Assembly (NCBI GenBank): GCA_016720775.1
Contig: JADKJX010000004.1
Span: 186,001-250,000, forward strand
Origin: Chitinophagaceae bacterium
GTDB lineage: Bacteria > Bacteroidota > Bacteroidia > Chitinophagales > Chitinophagaceae
Length of the DNA stretch: 64,000 bases
Direction: 5' to 3'
Both the position numbers and the translations under genes were made by a program. The notes under the pieces are model-generated. The model had not been told where the DNA came from and ran no database searches. It saw only the letters and a list, made by a program, of their open reading frames with translations. Positions 36,865 through 45,977 of the stretch are shown piece by piece (position 1 is the first letter of the stretch; each line of letters opens with the position of its first letter).

Positions 36865-36928
36865 TGTCATGCTGAGGAACGAAGCATCCACATTAATTCG
36901 AATGGGATTCCCGTACCTCAGAATGACA
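36865..36928. repeat. Interspersed inverted repeat (TGTCATGCTGAGG...CCTCAGAATGACA)
   Basis: Arms of 13 bases at 36865-36877 and 36916-36928 with one mismatch and a 38-base loop that contains GAAGCATCC. Words of this kind (TGTCATnCTGAG with GAAGnATC) form a dispersed repeat in many Bacteroidota spacers, by my recollection. It sits in the 320-base spacer between the saccharopine gene and gyrA. Nothing else is recognised in that spacer apart from the gyrA promoter. Confidence 0.6.
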
Positions 36929-37053
36929 GAAAAAATGCCCAGATTCAACATCGGCTGTTGCTCTTTTTAAGAGCTGAAATCTTGTCCACAAGACTCAAAA
37001 ATATGTGCGAAAATTTACGCTAAAAACCCTCTTTTTAACACGCAAAAACGGGC

Positions 37054-37070
37054 TATTTTTGGTATCTTCG
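37054..37070 (+). promoter_or_regulatory. Candidate -7 boxes for gyrA (TATTTTTG and TATCTTCG)
   Basis: TATTTTTG (37054-37061) fits TAnnTTTG exactly, and TATCTTCG (37063-37070) fits with one change. Either would start transcription shortly before the gyrA ATG at 37087. No strong TTG -33 element is seen. Confidence 0.4.
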
Positions 37071-37086
37071 CAGCCTATAAAAAATT

Positions 37087-39668
37087 ATGGAAAACAACGG
37101 AAATTTAAGCGACGAAAATCTACCTGAGAATACGGGTAATCTCAACAACCGGGGCAAGATCATACCGGTTAATATCGAGGAGCAAATGAAGACTTCCTAC
37201 ATCGATTACTCCATGAGTGTGATCGTGGGAAGGGCATTACCTGATGTACGTGACGGCCTGAAACCCGTTCACCGCCGCGTTTTACACGGGATGAACGAAA
37301 TGGGTAATAACAGCAACAAGGCCTATAAAAAATCTGCCCGTATCGTGGGTGATGTGATGGGACGTTACCATCCGCATGGCGATTCTGCCATTTACGATAC
37401 CATTGTTCGTATGGCGCAGGAATGGAACATGCGTTATAAATTGGTAGACGGCCAGGGTAACTTCGGTAGCCAGGGTGGCGATCCACCGGCTGCCATGCGT
37501 TATACAGAGATACGTATGCAAAAGTTGGCAGAAGCCATGGTGGAAGATATTGATAAAGACACCGTGAATTTCCAGCTGAACTTTGATGACAGCATGCAGG
37601 AACCAACGGTGTTGCCAACGAGGATACCCCAGTTGCTGATCAACGGAAGCAGTGGTATTGCGGTGGGCATGGCCACTAACATGATGCCGCATAATCTTTC
37701 CGAAGTGATCGACGCATGTATTGCTTATGTTGATGACAACAATATTACCATCGAAGACCTCATTAAGCATGTAAAAGGACCCGATTTTCCAACCGGCGGA
37801 ACCATCTTTGGTTTTGAAGGCGTAAGAGCAGCCATGCATACAGGAAGGGGAAGGGTAGTGTTGCGTGGTAAAGTGAATGTTGAGACCGGGCCTGGTGGAA
37901 GAGAGAAACTGGTTATTTATGAAGTGCCTTACCAGGTGAATATTGATAACCTGGCTGCAAAGATCGGGAGATCACCTCAGAGAAAATTGTAGAGGGTATT
38001 TCCAATGTGAACGACGAAAGTAACAGCAAAGAAGGTACCCGTATTGTGGTGGACCTTAAAAAGGATGCTGTGGCACAGGTGGTGATAAACCAGTTGTACA
38101 AGCACACCGAACTGCAAACCTCTTACGGGATAAACAACGTGGCCATTGTAAGAGGAAGGCCATATACACTCAACCTGAAAGAACTCATCAAAGAGTTTGT
38201 TGACTTCAGGCATGAGGTTGTGATACGCAGAACGAAATACGAATTACGCAAGGCAGAAGAGCGGGCACATATTTTAGAAGGATATATCATTGCCCTGAAT
38301 AACCTGGATGCAGTGATCGCATTGATCCGTAATTCAGCCACGCCAGCCATTGCACACGAAGGATTGATGACCGAATTTGGCATGAGTGAGATACAATCCA
38401 AGGCTGTATTGGAACTTAGGTTGCAACGTCTTACCGGTATGGAGATCGAGAAGATCCGGGAAGAACACGCCGAGATCATGAAACTGATCGAAAGACTGAA
38501 AGAGATACTGGCGAATGAAAGCATGCGCTTCGAGATCATCAAAAATGAACTTATAGAAGTTAAAACCAAATTCGGTGACGAACGTCGCACTGAAATAACT
38601 TACCTGGATGACGAAATAAAAATGATCGACCTCATTGAAGAAGAAGATGTAGTGGTTACCATTTCGCATTTGGGTTATATCAAACGTACTTCGGCTACCG
38701 AATACAGGCAGCAACGCCGCGGTGGCCGTGGCGCCAAAGGCAGCAGCACCAGGCAGGAAGATTTTATTGAACACCTGTTTGTAGCATCAACGCATCACAC
38801 CTTATTATTCTTTACTGAAAAAGGAAAGTGTTTCTGGTTGCCGGTTTACCATATCCCCGAAGGTGATAAGACCAGCAAGGGACGGGCAATTCAGAACCTG
38901 GTTCAGATTCCGCCGGACGATAAAGTAAGAGCCGTTATTGATGTGAAGAATTTTGAAGACAAGGATTATGTGAATAGCCATTACATTGTTCTTTGTACCA
39001 AGAAGGGACTGATCAAGAAGACCGACCTGGAAGATTTCAGCAGGCCAAGGCAAAACGGTATCATTGCCATTAATATTTTAGACGGCGACCAGTTACTGGC
39101 AGCCAAACTTACCGACGGAAATTGCGAGATCATGATGGCGGTGAAGAGTGGCCGTGCCATCCGTTTCCCGGAAGAGAAAGTACGCAGTACCGGACGTGGC
39201 GGACAAGGAGTTGCTGGTATTGAAGTGGATGATGAAAAAGACGAAGTGGTTGGATTGGCCTGCGTGAACCGGGAAGATAAAAGCCGTACCATTTTAGTGG
39301 TAAGTGAAAAAGGTTATGGTAAACGCACAGCCGTAGAAGAATACCGGGTTACAAACAGGGGCGGCAAGGGAGTAAAGACCATTAGTGTAACCGATAAAAC
39401 CGGGTCGCTTGTTGGTTTGCTTGATGTGACCGAAAAAGAAGACCTGATGATCACCTGCGAATCGGGAATAACCATCCGTATGCCGGTGAACCAGATCAGC
39501 GAACAGGGAAGGGCTACCCAGGGCGTAAAACTGATACGGGTTGATGAAGGCGATGCCATTGCAGCCATTACGCAACTGGAGGAAAAAGAAGAAGAGAACG
39601 GCGATATTATTGAAGGACCAGCGCCCGAATCTGCCGAAGGCGAAGCAACAGAACCAGCTGAAAGCTAA
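37087..39668 (+). CDS. gyrA: DNA gyrase subunit A, frameshifted
   Basis: The breaking-rejoining subunit of DNA gyrase, about 860 residues when read across one frameshift. The N-terminal part has GRALPDVRDGLKPVHRRVL, the quinolone region HPHGDSAIYD with the unmutated Ser100 and Asp104, and the catalytic Tyr139 in AAMRYTEIRM. The C-terminal part has the GyrA-box QRRGGRG and repeated beta-pinwheel blades. The break is at GGG (37966-37968). One extra G gives AAKIGEITSEKIVEGISNVNDES, as in relatives. As given, the first frame ends in TAG at 37992 and the second has an internal GTG at 38007. The enzyme is essential, so a sequence error is likely. The end is duplicated at 54009-54095. Confidence 0.93.
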
Positions 39669-39721
39669 GTGCTGAATAAATATGCTGAATATAAAAACCC
39701 AATAGCGATATTGGGTTTTTT
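39636..39721 (+). repeat. gyrA 3'-end repeat, copy A (intact)
   Basis: Covers the last codons of gyrA, its stop, the short 3' UTR and the terminator. It aligns with 54009-54095 at 74 of 87 positions by hand (12 mismatches and one gap), in the same orientation. The similarity ends at the T tract of the terminator. The two copies flank the regulator and the polysaccharide locus. Confidence 0.8.
39693..39721. terminator. Bidirectional intrinsic terminator after gyrA
   Basis: Perfect 12-base-pair stem (39693-39704 with 39709-39720), a 4-base loop GCGA, and a T run; the A run on the other side serves the convergent regulator gene at 39750-42638. Confidence 0.92.
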
Positions 39722-39749
39722 ATTACTAAAAAATATTTTACGGTAGTAA

Positions 39750-42638
39750 TTAAGTACTTTTCTGGATGTTAATTAAGTAATCAAAGAGACTGATCTCTGT
39801 AGCTAATTCCAGTTTCTTTCTTAAGCGGTAACGGCTTACTTCAACACCCCGTACTGATATATTCATTAGTTGGGCAATTTCCTTGGTCGACAGATTCATC
39901 CGTAAATAGGCGCAGAGTTTAACCTCGTTATTTGACAGGTTCGGATGTTTTTCCTTAAGGGCCTTTACAAAATCACTGTGTACCTTGTCAAAGTGCAGGG
40001 TAAAATTCTCCCATTCCTTATCCAGGTTATCGTCTTCGCTGATGGATTTGATTATTTTTTTTAACTCTGCCTCTGCCTGTGGATTATTGATACCTCGCAT
40101 GACCTGCGCCAGTTCTGTTTTCATTTTAGAAACCAATTCTCCCTTTTTGACAAGGTGCATGGCGGAAGATGCCAGTTTTGAATTTGTGTAATCAATTTCC
40201 GATTCCAGTTTTTCATTGCGCAAAGCAACCAGTTCACTTTCAGTTTTTGTTAATTCGAGGTCGTGGATATATCGTAATTTTTTTTCCTCCTCTTCGTATT
40301 TTCCCTGTTGCAGTTTAAATCGTTTGCCCTGCCATCGGTACAGAAAAAAAAGACCGGCTGCCAGGAGTAAAATGTACCCTGCCTTGGCCCAGTTGCTTTT
40401 GTACCAGGGCGGCAGAATTTTCAGCGTAAAAGCAACTACCGTTGACTCATTGCCTAAGTTATTGCGTACTTTAACTTCGAATGTAAATTTCCCGGGAGGG
40501 AGATTGGTATATTCTTTTTCGGTTCTGTTGGTCCATTCACTCCAGTTATTGTCATATCCTTTTAAACGATAACTGTACTGTAGGTTTTCCTGGTAACCAA
40601 AGATAGCAGATGCATATTCGAAGCGTAATGTTTTCCATTGGTAATTGATATCGGGTATCAACTTTTCATCCTGCACCTGCTGATCATTGTTATAATAACC
40701 GCCAAAAAGCAGGCTATCGGTATTGTTGTTAATTTTCAACGTCCTTATCTGAACCCGGAGTTTTGGGACGGTCTGCTTGTATTTTTCATAATTGATATGA
40801 TAAAAGCCATTCTCTCCTCCCAAAAATATATTTTGATTATCAACTGCATAAATGAATTCAAACCCGCTGAGCATCTTATTATTCAGTTCAGGTAAATAAA
40901 TGATGGCTGGTTCTTTTTTTGAAAGATCGATCACTCCCAGGGTTTTTTCATGAATGAACCAGATATTACCGGCTGCGTCTTCCTTCAGGTACCTGATACT
41001 CTGATCGCCCAGAATTTTTTTATATGAAGCAGAAGGCTCAAAGAGATCTTTTTGTTTATTATAAATGTACACGCCCTTTTCTGTAGCAATAACCAATTCA
41101 CCCTTTACCGAATAAATATGGTTGTTCAATAAGGAAGGAAGTCCATTTTTTTCTGTGTAGGAAAAACCTTTATAAGTTTCATCCGGATTTTTGATTATGC
41201 GGAAAACGCCACGATAGGGGTGAGATACCCATATATTATCATCATTGTCAAGTGTTACAAACCGGGATGATTCATTAAAACCTGGTATTGCTTTGTTTTG
41301 CGTGAATTGCCCGTTTGTAAAATTAAATAAAACAAGTCCGTTATAACAGCCGGCAAGGATCTGGTTGGAGGAAAAACTATTTGAAAGCGGTATAAAATTC
41401 CAGAAACCCTTATTCAGCGACATGGGTATTGCTGTGTTGTTTTTTATCGTAAAGGCACCTTCATGGTGTCCCATAAGCAACTGGTTATTAATATTGGCTA
41501 GTCCCCAGGTTTGCCCTTTTGCATTGTTGACTTCTGTAAAATTTCCCAGGTTAAAGCTCATATCTTTTACCTCTTTCATCGGCACGTAATACAGGCCGTT
41601 TGATGTTCCCAGGTATAAAAAGCTATTGTACAGTATTGCCGTATAACCGGAACCTTCCATTAATAAAGGTTTGATCTGTTTGATCGCACTGTTATAGGCA
41701 ATGAGGTCAATACCATTATCCAGGCCAAGCCAGAGATTCAGCTGGGCATCTAAAAAAATACTGAGTACATTATTGTTCTGCAAACCCTCAGTTCTTGAAA
41801 AGCGTTGAAGAATATTACCTTTTGAATCCGAAATGTAAACCCCATTATTATTAGTCGCCAACGCAACCAGGTCCTTGTTTATTGATGTAGCTGCATAGAT
41901 CCTTTCATTTTTGAATAATTGGTTATTTACCGTCTCCAGGATAGCTATACTGGAATTTGAAAGCAGGAACAACCCGTTTTTTAGGGTAGTGATCAGTGCA
42001 CTGTCATTCTGGATGGGCAAAATACCAGTTACCGGATCATTAACTGGCAGTATGTTGATTGTAAATAAAGGAGCCCAACCATCTTTTTCAAATTTTACCA
42101 GGCCTGTAGTATAATCATGTGCATAAAGTTTTCCATTACATGCACCAAGGAATGCCCATTCTGAGGGCGCATTAAAAACAGCTACTGCATGATCGGTAAA
42201 CCTGAATATTTTGTTTGATGTCCGGAAAAAGGGGGTGCCATTAAATAAAATAATATCCCATACATCACCAAATGACCTGTCTTTTGCGGGTATCTGTTCA
42301 ACCAATGAATGGTAACTCAGTTTACCATTACTTGCCGGAGTAAAATATCCTACTTCATCCTGTCCTCCTACATAAATACGATTGTCTAAGCCAATTTCAA
42401 CAGATCTAACGATCGTCTTGTTAGGTAAGGGGTACAAATTCCAGAATTTCCCATCATAACTCAGCAACCCTTCATTATTTGCAAAATAGACGATCCCGTT
42501 TTTATCCTGCTTTATATCCCAGTTTTGTAATCCGGCTTTATAGGCTTGCTTGGAATAATTCAGTATATCTGGAAAGCCAATAGTATTTTGAGAAATTACC
42601 TGTAAAGGCAAACAAATTAGTAAAAGCAGTTGTTTCAT
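39750..42638 (-). CDS. Membrane one-component regulator: Reg_prop, Y_Y_Y and LuxR-type helix-turn-helix
   Basis: A 962-residue sensor-regulator. A signal peptide leads to a periplasmic propeller region of Reg_prop-like repeats (GIVYFANNEGLLSYDGKFW and similar), a Y_Y_Y domain (near 650-738), one membrane helix (about 753-768), a long coiled coil (about 775-860), and a C-terminal LuxR-type helix-turn-helix (about 900-945, LSTKEIAQLMNISVRGVEVSR). It senses outside the inner membrane and binds DNA inside, without a phosphorelay. It is divergent from susC across a 196-base spacer that holds repeated GTAGTA words (42681-42778), so it is the likely activator of the polysaccharide locus. Confidence 0.9.
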   Translation of the reverse strand: MKQLLLLICLPLQVISQNTIGFPDILNYSKQAYKAGLQNWDIKQDKNGIVYFANNEGLLSYDGKFWNLYPLPNKTIVRSVEIGLDNRIYVGGQDEVGYFTPASNGKLSYHSLVEQIPAKDRSFGDVWDIILFNGTPFFRTSNKIFRFTDHAVAVFNAPSEWAFLGACNGKLYAHDYTTGLVKFEKDGWAPLFTINILPVNDPVTGILPIQNDSALITTLKNGLFLLSNSSIAILETVNNQLFKNERIYAATSINKDLVALATNNNGVYISDSKGNILQRFSRTEGLQNNNVLSIFLDAQLNLWLGLDNGIDLIAYNSAIKQIKPLLMEGSGYTAILYNSFLYLGTSNGLYYVPMKEVKDMSFNLGNFTEVNNAKGQTWGLANINNQLLMGHHEGAFTIKNNTAIPMSLNKGFWNFIPLSNSFSSNQILAGCYNGLVLFNFTNGQFTQNKAIPGFNESSRFVTLDNDDNIWVSHPYRGVFRIIKNPDETYKGFSYTEKNGLPSLLNNHIYSVKGELVIATEKGVYIYNKQKDLFEPSASYKKILGDQSIRYLKEDAAGNIWFIHEKTLGVIDLSKKEPAIIYLPELNNKMLSGFEFIYAVDNQNIFLGGENGFYHINYEKYKQTVPKLRVQIRTLKINNNTDSLLFGGYYNNDQQVQDEKLIPDINYQWKTLRFEYASAIFGYQENLQYSYRLKGYDNNWSEWTNRTEKEYTNLPPGKFTFEVKVRNNLGNESTVVAFTLKILPPWYKSNWAKAGYILLLAAGLFFLYRWQGKRFKLQQGKYEEEEKKLRYIHDLELTKTESELVALRNEKLESEIDYTNSKLASSAMHLVKKGELVSKMKTELAQVMRGINNPQAEAELKKIIKSISEDDNLDKEWENFTLHFDKVHSDFVKALKEKHPNLSNNEVKLCAYLRMNLSTKEIAQLMNISVRGVEVSRYRLRKKLELATEISLFDYLINIQKST

Positions 42639-42680
42639 ATACTGACCAAAAGTGGTATGTGAAGTTATACAAAAAAAATT

Positions 42681-42778
42681 GTAGTAGTAATGTAGTAGTA
42701 TAAAAGTGCTAAAAATCAGTGTTTTATATTTTTTGATGTAGTAATGATGTGGTTAAAAACTATTGGATTGAAGTAGTA
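42681..42778. promoter_or_regulatory. Repeated GTAGTA(A) words in the regulator-susC spacer
   Basis: GTAGTAGTA occurs at 42681-42689 and 42692-42700 (11 bases apart, one helical turn), with GTAGTAATG at 42738-42746 and AGTAGTAAG at 42772-42780. The words lie just upstream of the candidate susC promoter. They are candidate binding sites for the LuxR-type regulator; this is inference. Confidence 0.45.
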
Positions 42779-42791
42779 AGGCATATATTTA
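42763..42791 (+). promoter_or_regulatory. Candidate susC promoter (TTG - 18 bases - TATATTTA)
   Basis: TTG at 42763-42765 and TATATTTA at 42784-42791 with 18 bases between, close to the Bacteroidota -33/-7 pattern (last base A, not G). Transcription would start near 42797, leaving a leader of about 40 bases. Confidence 0.45.
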
Positions 42792-42834
42792 CAAAGTCAG
42801 TCAAATCAATTTTGATTACTAAAACGAGCGCTAT

Positions 42835-45800
42835 ATGAAATTAAAAATTACACTTTTGTGTCTCATTATTCTATTTGGGACATTACCGCAATTAGTCTTT
42901 GGACAAAACCTGGTTACCACGGGTAAAGTAACAAACAAAACTTCCGGGGAGCCGCTGGTTGGTGCCACTGTTAATGTGCAGGGTACCAATACCCTTACTT
43001 CAACGGATGCGAATGGAAATTTTTCCATATTGGTTCCAAAAGGAGGAAAGCTTTTCATAACCTATTCGGGTTTTTCGCCGGTCAGCATTGTTGTTAACAA
43101 CGGAGGAGCACTTACCATAGCCATGGTAGAGGTAAGCAAAAACCTCGATGAAGTGGTAGTGGTTGGTTATGGCACCCAAAAAGTAACCAAGGTTTCGGGT
43201 GCAATTTCCGGAGTTAAGGCAGAATCTATTGCAAAATTGAAACCGGTTAGAATAGAAGATGCTATCCAGGGTGCTGCCGGCGTAAACGTTATTCAAAGCG
43301 GTTCACCCGGAGCCACGCCCTTAATACTTATAAGGGGTATTCCTTCGTACAGAAATAACGGGCCGTTGATAGTTGTTGATGGGGTGCCGCAATCGCAGGC
43401 CGACCTGAATTCAATAAACCCTGGTGATATAGAAAGTGTGAACGTATTAAAAGATGCTGCTACTGCTGCCATTTATGGTGTAAGTGGTGGTAATGGCGTA
43501 ATTATAGTAACCACAAAAGGCGGTCGCAAAAATCAAAAGACAGAGTTCAACATTGTGAGTACATACGGCATACAGGAAGTTGCCAATACAGTTCCGGTTT
43601 TAAATGCTTCAGAATATGCTGCCATGATCAATGAAGGCAGCACCGTTTCCGGTGGTAATATTGTTTTCCCGGATCTTTCAGTGATCGGCAAAGGAACCGA
43701 CTGGCAAAAAGAAATTTTTAAACAAGCCCCAATACAATCGCATAACATTACTGCAAGGGGCGGTTCTGATAAAATAACCTACTTTTTATCCGGCGCATAT
43801 TTAAGCCAGGGTGGTATTGTTGGCGGCATTGATAAATCAAAGTTTAACCGGATCAATTTCTCTTCAAATGTTGCTTTCGATCTTACATCAAAACTTAAGT
43901 TCATCTTAAACGCCAATTACGTAAACCTGAGCTCAAAAGGTATACAGGAAAATTCTTTTAACAGCATCATCGGCAGTGCTTTAAACTACGATCCTACAGT
44001 ATCGGTTTACAATACCGTACCAAATACTGTCGGTAAATACGGTTTCAGTAACCTGCTTTTATCTGAAATATTTAATCCACTTACCAAGTTGGATAATACC
44101 TACAACAAGAATGTAGGTAATAAGATCTACGGAAAATTTGAATTACAATACGATGTAATTAAGAACCTGAAGATCAGCACACGTTTTGGATACACCAAAT
44201 ACGATGGCAATGCCAAAACATTTACGCCACTTGTATTTTACGGCTTAAATAATGTTGACAATTCAATGAATGGGGATGGCACAACAGTTCCCGGCAAGCA
44301 CAACAGCGTAGCACAGGAAAAAGCAAACTATAACTCATTTACCTATGAGTTGTTTGGTAACTACAACTTTAAATTACTGAAAAACCATTCTTTTGAAACT
44401 ACGGTTGGTTTCTCCATGTCAAAATCAAGCGGTAATACTGCCGGTACCAACAGGCAGGATGTACCTTTTAACAGCTGGGAATTTGCCGATAATACTTCTG
44501 CAACAGGTACCAATTCTCCAACTAACCTAAATGCAAGCACCGGTTACTACTACCAGTATGAAAAAAGAAATGCTTCTTTATTCGGCAGGATCAATTACGA
44601 TTATAAAGAGAAATATCTTGCTTCGGTAACTGCCCGCAGGGACGGTTCTACCTCATTTGGTAAGGATAATAAATGGGGCGTTTTCCCTTCAGGTTCTTTA
44701 GGATGGGTAGTGAGTAAAGAAAATTTCTTCAGATCAAAATTCATTGATTTTCTTAAAATACGTGGCAGTTACGGATCATTGGGAACTGATAATATTACGC
44801 CACAGGACAGGACCATCCTTACCGATTACCTGGCTTCTTTGTATGGCTCCGGAAACAGTATAGGTTATACATACGGGAATAATTTTGTTTCAGGGTCTAC
44901 CTTGGGATCTATCGGTAACGAAAAAATAGGCTGGGAAAAACAATTGCAGATGAATATTGGGTTTGATATGAATTTCTATAAATACAAATTCAATATAGCT
45001 GCAGATTACTATCAAAAAAATACCAAAGGGTTGATATACCAGCCCTCTGTTTCAACAGTTATCCTGGGAGGATTGCCTGCACCTTATGATAATATCGGCT
45101 CCACCAAAACAAGCGGTGTTGATATCACTTTAGGCTACAACAGTAAAATAGGTAAAGACCTTAAAGTTTCTACTTCAGTAACTTTTACAACAGTTAAAAA
45201 CCTGGTTACCGGCACCAACCAGGAAGGTACGGCCAGGAATGTAGGCGGCGGATATTTTAACGGACAATCTCAAACCGTAACTGTTTTTGAAAAAGATAAA
45301 ACACCTTATTATTATTATGGTTATAAAACACTGGGCTTATTTCAAACAGAAGCAGAAATTGCTGCCAGCCCTTTACAGGCAGGCGCACAACCGGGCGATA
45401 TAAAATTTGCCGACCTGAATGGCGATGGTGTTATTGATTCAAAAGATCAGACACAGATCGGAAACCCTTTTCCAAAGTTCACCCTTGGCTGGAACCTGAG
45501 CCTGGAGTATAAAAACTTCGATCTCTCCGTTTTAACCTATGCTTCTTCAGGAAATGATGTATACCGTGCTTTGGAAAGAAATGCCAACTATACCAATAAG
45601 TTCAGGAGTGTGCTTGACAGGTGGACCGGACCGGGCACAACCAATGATGCACACAATCCAAGGTATTCTTTTACCGATCCAAACAACAACGCACGTGTAT
45701 CTGACAGGTACGTAGAAGATGGCTCTTTCATTAAAGTAAGGAACATATTGTTGGGCTATAATTTTCAGTTCAGGCCAATAAAAAAAATATTTAAAGCTCT

Positions 45801-45954
45801 AAGGTTATATGGCCAGGTAAAAAATGCATTCACGTTTACCAAATACACCGGTTTCGATCCTGAAATTAATGCAGGTTTATCTGATGTAGGTATCGACCGC
45901 GGTGCATATCCACAGGCAAGAACATATTCTGTAGGACTGGACATTAAATTTTAA
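42835..45954 (+). CDS. SusC/RagA-family TonB-linked outer-membrane transporter
   Basis: A 1039-residue TonB-dependent transporter that imports oligosaccharides across the outer membrane with SusD as its lid. The order is: a signal peptide (1-23, ending VFGQ), a carboxypeptidase-D-like domain (about 27-105, GEPLVGATVNVQGTNT), a plug preceded by the conserved VVVVGYGTQ segment (about 115-230, with GAAGVNVIQSG, VVDGVPQSQADLNSINPGDIES split across it, and AAIYGVSGGNGVIIVTTKGG), and a 22-strand barrel ending in DIKF. SusD follows after 23 bases. The divergent regulator and GTAGTA words upstream suggest induction by the substrate. Confidence 0.96.
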   Translation: MKLKITLLCLIILFGTLPQLVFGQNLVTTGKVTNKTSGEPLVGATVNVQGTNTLTSTDANGNFSILVPKGGKLFITYSGFSPVSIVVNNGGALTIAMVEVSKNLDEVVVVGYGTQKVTKVSGAISGVKAESIAKLKPVRIEDAIQGAAGVNVIQSGSPGATPLILIRGIPSYRNNGPLIVVDGVPQSQADLNSINPGDIESVNVLKDAATAAIYGVSGGNGVIIVTTKGGRKNQKTEFNIVSTYGIQEVANTVPVLNASEYAAMINEGSTVSGGNIVFPDLSVIGKGTDWQKEIFKQAPIQSHNITARGGSDKITYFLSGAYLSQGGIVGGIDKSKFNRINFSSNVAFDLTSKLKFILNANYVNLSSKGIQENSFNSIIGSALNYDPTVSVYNTVPNTVGKYGFSNLLLSEIFNPLTKLDNTYNKNVGNKIYGKFELQYDVIKNLKISTRFGYTKYDGNAKTFTPLVFYGLNNVDNSMNGDGTTVPGKHNSVAQEKANYNSFTYELFGNYNFKLLKNHSFETTVGFSMSKSSGNTAGTNRQDVPFNSWEFADNTSATGTNSPTNLNASTGYYYQYEKRNASLFGRINYDYKEKYLASVTARRDGSTSFGKDNKWGVFPSGSLGWVVSKENFFRSKFIDFLKIRGSYGSLGTDNITPQDRTILTDYLASLYGSGNSIGYTYGNNFVSGSTLGSIGNEKIGWEKQLQMNIGFDMNFYKYKFNIAADYYQKNTKGLIYQPSVSTVILGGLPAPYDNIGSTKTSGVDITLGYNSKIGKDLKVSTSVTFTTVKNLVTGTNQEGTARNVGGGYFNGQSQTVTVFEKDKTPYYYYGYKTLGLFQTEAEIAASPLQAGAQPGDIKFADLNGDGVIDSKDQTQIGNPFPKFTLGWNLSLEYKNFDLSVLTYASSGNDVYRALERNANYTNKFRSVLDRWTGPGTTNDAHNPRYSFTDPNNNARVSDRYVEDGSFIKVRNILLGYNFQFRPIKKIFKALRLYGQVKNAFTFTKYTGFDPEINAGLSDVGIDRGAYPQARTYSVGLDIKF

Positions 45955-45977
45955 TTCATTCAATAAATAACAGTAAA

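Noticed and set aside
42681..42780. A CRISPR-like array in the GTAGTA spacer
   Set aside because: The repeated words are only 6-9 bases with no spacers of even length; they look like regulator sites.
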